A stretch of 64,000 bases of DNA, from positions 18,858 to 82,857 of the forward strand of contig JASHNS010000062.1 of NCBI GenBank assembly GCA_030041515.1, written 5' to 3'. Below are positions 60,591-64,000 of this stretch, one piece after another. A program made the translations under genes and the position numbers. The stretch's first letter is position 1. Every line of letters starts with the position of its first letter. This stretch comes from Acidobacteriaceae bacterium (GTDB lineage Bacteria; Acidobacteriota; Terriglobia; Terriglobales; Acidobacteriaceae). The notes under the pieces were generated by a model, which ran no database searches, was not told the origin of the DNA, and was given only the letters and a program-made list of their open reading frames with translations.

Positions 60591-61991
60591 ATGTCCACCG
60601 CCGCCCAACCCGTTCTTGAGACTCGCCGCGAACAGCCTGCGCCGTGCGTGCTGATCGCCGATGATCAGCCACACATTCTGGCGGCGCTCGAGCTGCTCCT
60701 CGAGCCCGAGGGCTATCGCGTCGAAAAGGCCGCTTCGCCGGGGATGGTTCTCGACGCGCTCGCCTCCGGCGCATTCGACGCCGTCCTTCTGGACCTGAAT
60801 TACACACGCGACACCACCTCCGGACGCGAAGGCCTCGACGTCCTCAGCCACATTCGGTCGCACGAGTCCCAGCTTCCCGTCATCGTGATGACAGCGTGGG
60901 CGAACGTCGAGTTGGCCGTCGAAGCCATGCGCCGCGGCGCTTCCGATTTCATCCAGAAGCCGTGGGACAACGCGCGTCTGCTGACTATCCTGCGCACACA
61001 GATCGATCTCTTTAACGCTGTGCGCCGCGCCCAGCGCCTCGAAGCTGAAAACCGTCTGCTGCGTGCCGAGGGCCTGCCGGAAATGATAGCTACCGCGCCG
61101 GCGATGCAGCCCCTGCTGGCCACGATCGCACGCATTGGCCCCTCCGACGCCGCAGTGCTCATCACCGGGGAGCATGGAACGGGGAAGGAAGTCGTCGCGC
61201 AGACGCTGCACGCGCTCTCGCCGCGCGCCTCGCGCTCCATGGTCGCCGTCAACACCGGCGCGCTGCCCGAGGGCACCTTCGAGTCGGAGCTTTTCGGCCA
61301 TGTAAAAGGCGCTTTTACCGATGCGCGCACCGAGCGCATCGGCCGCTTCGAGCTGGCCGAAGGCGGCACGCTCTTCCTCGACGAAATCGCCAATGTTCCC
61401 GCGCGGCAGCAGGCCAAATTGCTGCGCGTGCTGGAAACCGGCGAGATGGAGCGGGTCGGGTCCTCGAAAACGAAGCGCGTCAACGTTCGCATTCTTTCAG
61501 CGACGAACGCCGATCTGCCGAAAGAAGTCGAGGAGGGCCGCTTTCGCGCCGATTTGCTCTTCCGGCTGAACACTGTCGAGATTCACCTGCCGCCGCTGCG
61601 CGATCGGCGAGAAGATATTCCAGCGCTCGCCGCGCATTTCCTCTCCCGCTACGCACAACGCTATCGCAAGCAGGTTCAGGGCGTGGACCCCGCCGCCCTC
61701 CAGATCATGCTGCAGTACGCGTGGCCCGGCAACGTCCGCGAGCTCGATCACACCATCGAGCGGGCGGTGCTCATGGCCCGCTCCGCGCTGATTGAGTCCG
61801 CCGACCTCGGCCTTTCGTCCTCCGCGCGTCCTTCGTCTCAGGGGTTGGAGGAGATGTCACTCGAATCCGTGGAGAGCATTCTCATCCGCAAAGCGCTCTC
61901 CCGCTCCGGAGGCAATGTCAGCCAGGCCGCCGAAGCCCTCGGCCTCAGCCGTGGCGCTCTCTACCGGCGCATGGAAAAGTACGGCATCTAA
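60591..61991 (+). CDS. NtrC-family sigma54-dependent response regulator
   Basis: 466 residues. Receiver domain with phospho-Asp near 68 (AVLLDLNY), a AAA+ domain with Walker A GEHGTGKE (about 194-201), sigma54-contact loop GAFTDA (about 240, the usual form is GAFTGA), Walker B GGTLFLDE (about 258) and WPGNVREL, and a Fis-type HTH (GGNVSQAAEALGLSRGALYRRMEKYGI). It is expected to bind upstream sites and activate a sigma54 promoter, most likely that of its own operon. Its kinase partner is encoded 139 bp downstream. Confidence 0.94.
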   Translation: MSTAAQPVLETRREQPAPCVLIADDQPHILAALELLLEPEGYRVEKAASPGMVLDALASGAFDAVLLDLNYTRDTTSGREGLDVLSHIRSHESQLPVIVMTAWANVELAVEAMRRGASDFIQKPWDNARLLTILRTQIDLFNAVRRAQRLEAENRLLRAEGLPEMIATAPAMQPLLATIARIGPSDAAVLITGEHGTGKEVVAQTLHALSPRASRSMVAVNTGALPEGTFESELFGHVKGAFTDARTERIGRFELAEGGTLFLDEIANVPARQQAKLLRVLETGEMERVGSSKTKRVNVRILSATNADLPKEVEEGRFRADLLFRLNTVEIHLPPLRDRREDIPALAAHFLSRYAQRYRKQVQGVDPAALQIMLQYAWPGNVRELDHTIERAVLMARSALIESADLGLSSSARPSSQGLEEMSLESVESILIRKALSRSGGNVSQAAEALGLSRGALYRRMEKYGI

Positions 61992-62075
61992 GCCGGCCAC
62001 AGAACTTCTGTGCGCTCGAGGCTCCAGCCTTGCCTCTGCGTGCGGGGTGGAGACCGCTGGCTGCCGCTGGCCGAA

Positions 62076-62131
62076 CGCTGTACGCTGATCGCTGTACGCT
62101 CCGCTGAGCTCTGTGCTCTGATCGCTGCACA
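62076..62131. repeat. Eight-unit heptamer array before the kinase start
   Basis: CGCTGTA, CGCTGAT, CGCTGTA, CGCTCCG, CTGAGCT, CTGTGCT, CTGATCG, CTGCACA, with related text just upstream (CGCTGGCTGCCGCTGG). The array ends on the A of the ATG at 62131, leaving no Shine-Dalgarno sequence. Confidence 0.68.
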
Positions 62132-63636
62132 TGCGCCGCTCTCGCAAATCCCGGCCACCGCTTACTTTCGAGGCGCGCCTCCGCGTCTTCTCCACGCTGA
62201 CCGCCATCGTCGTCCTCGGGCTCGCGGGCGCGGTTCTCGCTCTCCTTCACGTTTCCCCGGGACCGATTCTCATCACGCTTGCCATCCTGGCGCTGATCCT
62301 TGTTCTTCTCTTCGCCAGCTTCATTGAGAGCGCCGTCCGTCCAGTCCAGACGCTGGCCAACGTCGTCGCAGCGCTGCGCGAGGAAGACTACTCGTTCCGC
62401 GCGCGCAACGCCGGCCGCGACGATTCCCTTGGCCAGCTCGCGCTCGAAATCAATGCTCTCGCCGACACGCTGCAGACGCAGCGCGTCAACGCACTGGAAG
62501 CGGTAGCCCTGCTCCGCCGCGTGATCGCGGAGATGGACGCACCCGTCCTCGCCTTCGATCAGGAATCGCGCCTGCGCCTGCTGAATCCCGCCGCCGAGCG
62601 TGTCTTCACACTTCTCCCTGGACGCGACCTCGGCCGCTCGGCCGCCGACCTCAGGCTACAACCGCTCCTCGATCAGCCCACTGACACCGTTCTGCCCGCA
62701 GATGCCCCCCTCGCCAGCGCTTCCGATAAGTCTGCGCGCTGGATGATCCGCCGCGGCACGTTCAGGCAGCGCGGGGTGCCGCACGCGCTCATCGTTCTAT
62801 CCGACGTCAGCGTCGCCCTGCGCGAAGAGGAGCGCCTTGCCTGGCGCCGACTCATTCGCGTCATCGGCCACGAGATCTCGAACTCGCTCACGCCGATCAA
62901 GTCCATCGCCGGCAGCCTGCGCTCGCGGCTGCAGCCGTCGCCACCGCAGAACGGAACGATTGGCAGGGATTTGAATCGCGGCCTCTCCGTGATTGAGAAC
63001 CGGGCTGACTCGCTCAACCGGTTCGTCCAGGCCTATCGCCAGATCGCCCAGCTTCCCGCTCCGGTGCTGAAGCGGGTGCCGCTGCTGCCGCTGCTGGAGC
63101 GCGTGGTCTCCCTTGAAATTCGCCTCGACGTCCATCTACTCGCCGCGCCCGACATCGATCTTCTTGCCGATCCTGATCAGATCGAGCAGCTTCTGATCAA
63201 TCTCGTCCGCAATGCCGTCGAAGCCGCAACGCTCAGCCACGAAGAGCTGTCCGCTGCCGAAGACGAGACGCCATCCCTCTTCGGTGAGGCAAGCGCACCG
63301 GTTTCGTTTGCGGCAACAGCTGCGCTTCGGCGCGCGCCTGAGGTCACGCTGCGCGCACTCGTTGACGGCGAGTTGGCCGCCATCCAGATCGAGGACAATG
63401 GCCCCGGCCTGGCCAATCCCGACAACTTATTTGTTCCGCTCTATACGACGAAGAAATCCGGCTCTGGCGTTGGCCTCGCACTCGCCCGCCAGATCGTCGA
63501 AGCTCATGGCGGCGAAATCAACCTGCGCAACCGCACGGACGGCCCCGGATGCCTCGCGGAAGTCCGCATCCCCATTGCGGAACGGAAGGAACAGGAGCGA
63601 GTTGCTGGTGGCTGGCAACCAGGTACCAGCAACTAG
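62131..63636 (+). CDS. NtrY-like membrane sensor histidine kinase
   Basis: 501 residues. Two membrane helices near the N-terminus (about 20-40 and 45-65) with almost no periplasmic loop, a HAMP-like segment (RPVQTLANVVAALREEDYSFRAR), a PAS domain (IAEMDAPVLAFDQESRLRLLNPAAERVF), the H-box VIGHEISNSLTPIKS (His about 247) and a HATPase with LLINLVRNAVEAA, IEDNGPGL and GSGVGLALA. A loop insertion of about 35 residues lies in the ATPase domain. The last 13 residues come from a heptamer-type inverted repeat. Partner of the NtrC-type regulator. Confidence 0.92.
   Translation: MRRSRKSRPPLTFEARLRVFSTLTAIVVLGLAGAVLALLHVSPGPILITLAILALILVLLFASFIESAVRPVQTLANVVAALREEDYSFRARNAGRDDSLGQLALEINALADTLQTQRVNALEAVALLRRVIAEMDAPVLAFDQESRLRLLNPAAERVFTLLPGRDLGRSAADLRLQPLLDQPTDTVLPADAPLASASDKSARWMIRRGTFRQRGVPHALIVLSDVSVALREEERLAWRRLIRVIGHEISNSLTPIKSIAGSLRSRLQPSPPQNGTIGRDLNRGLSVIENRADSLNRFVQAYRQIAQLPAPVLKRVPLLPLLERVVSLEIRLDVHLLAAPDIDLLADPDQIEQLLINLVRNAVEAATLSHEELSAAEDETPSLFGEASAPVSFAATAALRRAPEVTLRALVDGELAAIQIEDNGPGLANPDNLFVPLYTTKKSGSGVGLALARQIVEAHGGEINLRNRTDGPGCLAEVRIPIAERKEQERVAGGWQPGTSN
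63600..63635. repeat. Heptamer-type inverted repeat at the kinase C-terminus
   Basis: GTTGCTG, GTGGCTG, GCAACCA, GGTACCA, GCAACTA from 63601. AGTTGCTGG (63600-63608) and CCAGCAACT (63626-63634) are perfect complements. The stop codon TAG (63634-63636) is part of it, as with Cys/His paralogue 2. Confidence 0.55.
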
Positions 63637-63801
63637 GGTGTATCGACATAGAGGCATGGGCGACGGGCGTTGCGGGCGAAGATCCGGTCGGACGAGGCGA
63701 GGCCGCAGGCCGTGGCGGCCCACCGTCAAGACCGACAACAAAGTACGGCCGGATTTTCTCCGCAACCCGAAGGAACGGCCGTCCCTGTATGTCGATACAC
63801 C
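63637..63801. mobile_element. 165-bp fold-back element, MITE- or REP-like
   Basis: Perfect 14-bp terminal inverted repeats, GGTGTATCGACATA (63637-63650) and TATGTCGATACACC (63788-63801). Inside, GTTGCGG (63669-63675) pairs with CCGCAAC (63760-63766), ATCCGG (63682-63687) with CCGGAT (63749-63754), and GGCCGC (63701-63706) with GCGGCC (63715-63720), so the whole unit can fold as one branched hairpin. It fills the gap between the kinase stop and the end of the converging barrel gene. No target-site duplication is obvious. No transposase is encoded. Confidence 0.6.
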
Positions 63802-63809
63802 TGACTCGT

Positions 63810-64000
63810 TCAGAACGCGTACGCGAAGCCCAGGGAGAGAATCGGATAGAACCGCGCTGGGTTGGCGTCATTCTGAAGCTTTTGCTGCTGGGCGGTGATG
63901 TTGGCCTGCACGGTGGGGTCTGACGCGATCGTCCGGCAATTCGCACCGGTCGAATCACACACGGAGCCGGTCAGATCCAGCGCGACCTTTGGATCGCCGA
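63810..64000 (-). CDS. Outer-membrane beta-barrel protein, C-terminal fragment
   Basis: An open frame enters from the right edge and ends at a stop at 63810-63812. The last 63 codons read ...VCDSTGANCRTIASD, then NPARFYPILSLGFAYAF. An alternating hydrophobic final strand ending in Phe is the beta-signal recognised by the BAM machinery, so this is the end of an outer-membrane barrel. Two Cys (VCDSTGANC) may form an external disulfide. The segment ITAQQQKLQNDA looks helical or loop-like. The full protein and its family lie outside the window. Confidence 0.6.
   Translation of the reverse strand, partial: GDPKVALDLTGSVCDSTGANCRTIASDPTVQANITAQQQKLQNDANPARFYPILSLGFAYAF

Noticed and set aside
63653..63809. 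Protein-coding frames across the fold-back element
   Set aside because: Open frames on both strands follow from the inverted-repeat structure and high G+C; there is no start site and the element looks like a repeat.
1..64000. CRISPR arrays, prophage, integrons, rRNA and tRNA genes
   Set aside because: No regularly spaced repeats with unique spacers, no phage or integrase genes, and no cloverleaf or rRNA sequence was noticed by eye; a tRNAscan or Infernal run would be decisive.

Overview
The window is G+C-rich, gene-dense chromosomal DNA, most likely from an Acidobacteriota (Terriglobia, subdivision 1) bacterium. This is inferred from a secreted von Willebrand-type protein of the acidobacterial VWFA-related kind, a YpdA-type bacillithiol reductase, a MacA/ATPase/TolC exporter tied to an NtrC/NtrY-like pair, and an lnt-prfB start. 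There is a complete RF2 gene with its programmed frameshift. I saw no rRNA, tRNA, CRISPR array or insertion sequence with a transposase.

Layout. 1-1481: end of lnt and prfB. 1433-3070: three tandem paralogues of a small Cys/His protein family. 3250-6060: an accessory patch of less G+C-rich, differently coded DNA with a secreted trypsin-like protease divergent from a zinc-ribbon/membrane/peptidoglycan-binding protein, then an orphan HTH protein. 6102-12218: YjbR-like protein, Flp pilin, FemAB-like transferase, VWFA protein, histidine kinase. 12284-17333: YpdA, class I fumarase, EamA transporter, aspartase. 17459-23964: ten genes in one direction headed by an HxlR regulator, with duplicated DinB-like and DUF899 genes and a BNR propeller gene overlapping a MoaD/ThiS-like gene. 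24106-28620: DUF503 protein, small secreted protein, ABC-2 exporter, der, and a possible small gene before a strong terminator. 28869-33157: RND efflux adaptor and pump. 33232-39537: the rpsP-khpA-rimM-trmD set, split by a TPR gene and by an H1-like histone plus ankyrin gene on the other strand. 39693-51754: exopolysaccharide locus (UDP-glucuronate decarboxylase, two glycosyltransferases, AKR, GMC oxidoreductase, methyltransferase, polymerase-like protein, Wza, Wzc), flanked by a PAS-GGDEF-EAL protein. 54711-55400: tmk. 55693-63636: adaptor, two ABC ATPases, TolC protein, NtrC-type regulator and NtrY-like kinase, with no permease gene. 63637-64000: a fold-back element and the end of an outer-membrane barrel gene.

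Two features run across the whole window. First, many gene boundaries carry short degenerate tandem arrays with 7-, 8- or 15-nt periods, some of which supply stop codons or C-terminal codons. Second, the exporter operon is preceded by two matching palindromes 20 bp apart and a sigma54-like promoter, which fits regulation by the sigma54 activator encoded in the same operon. The most unusual items are the missing exporter permease, the Cys/His paralogue cluster, the fold-back element and the repeat arrays.
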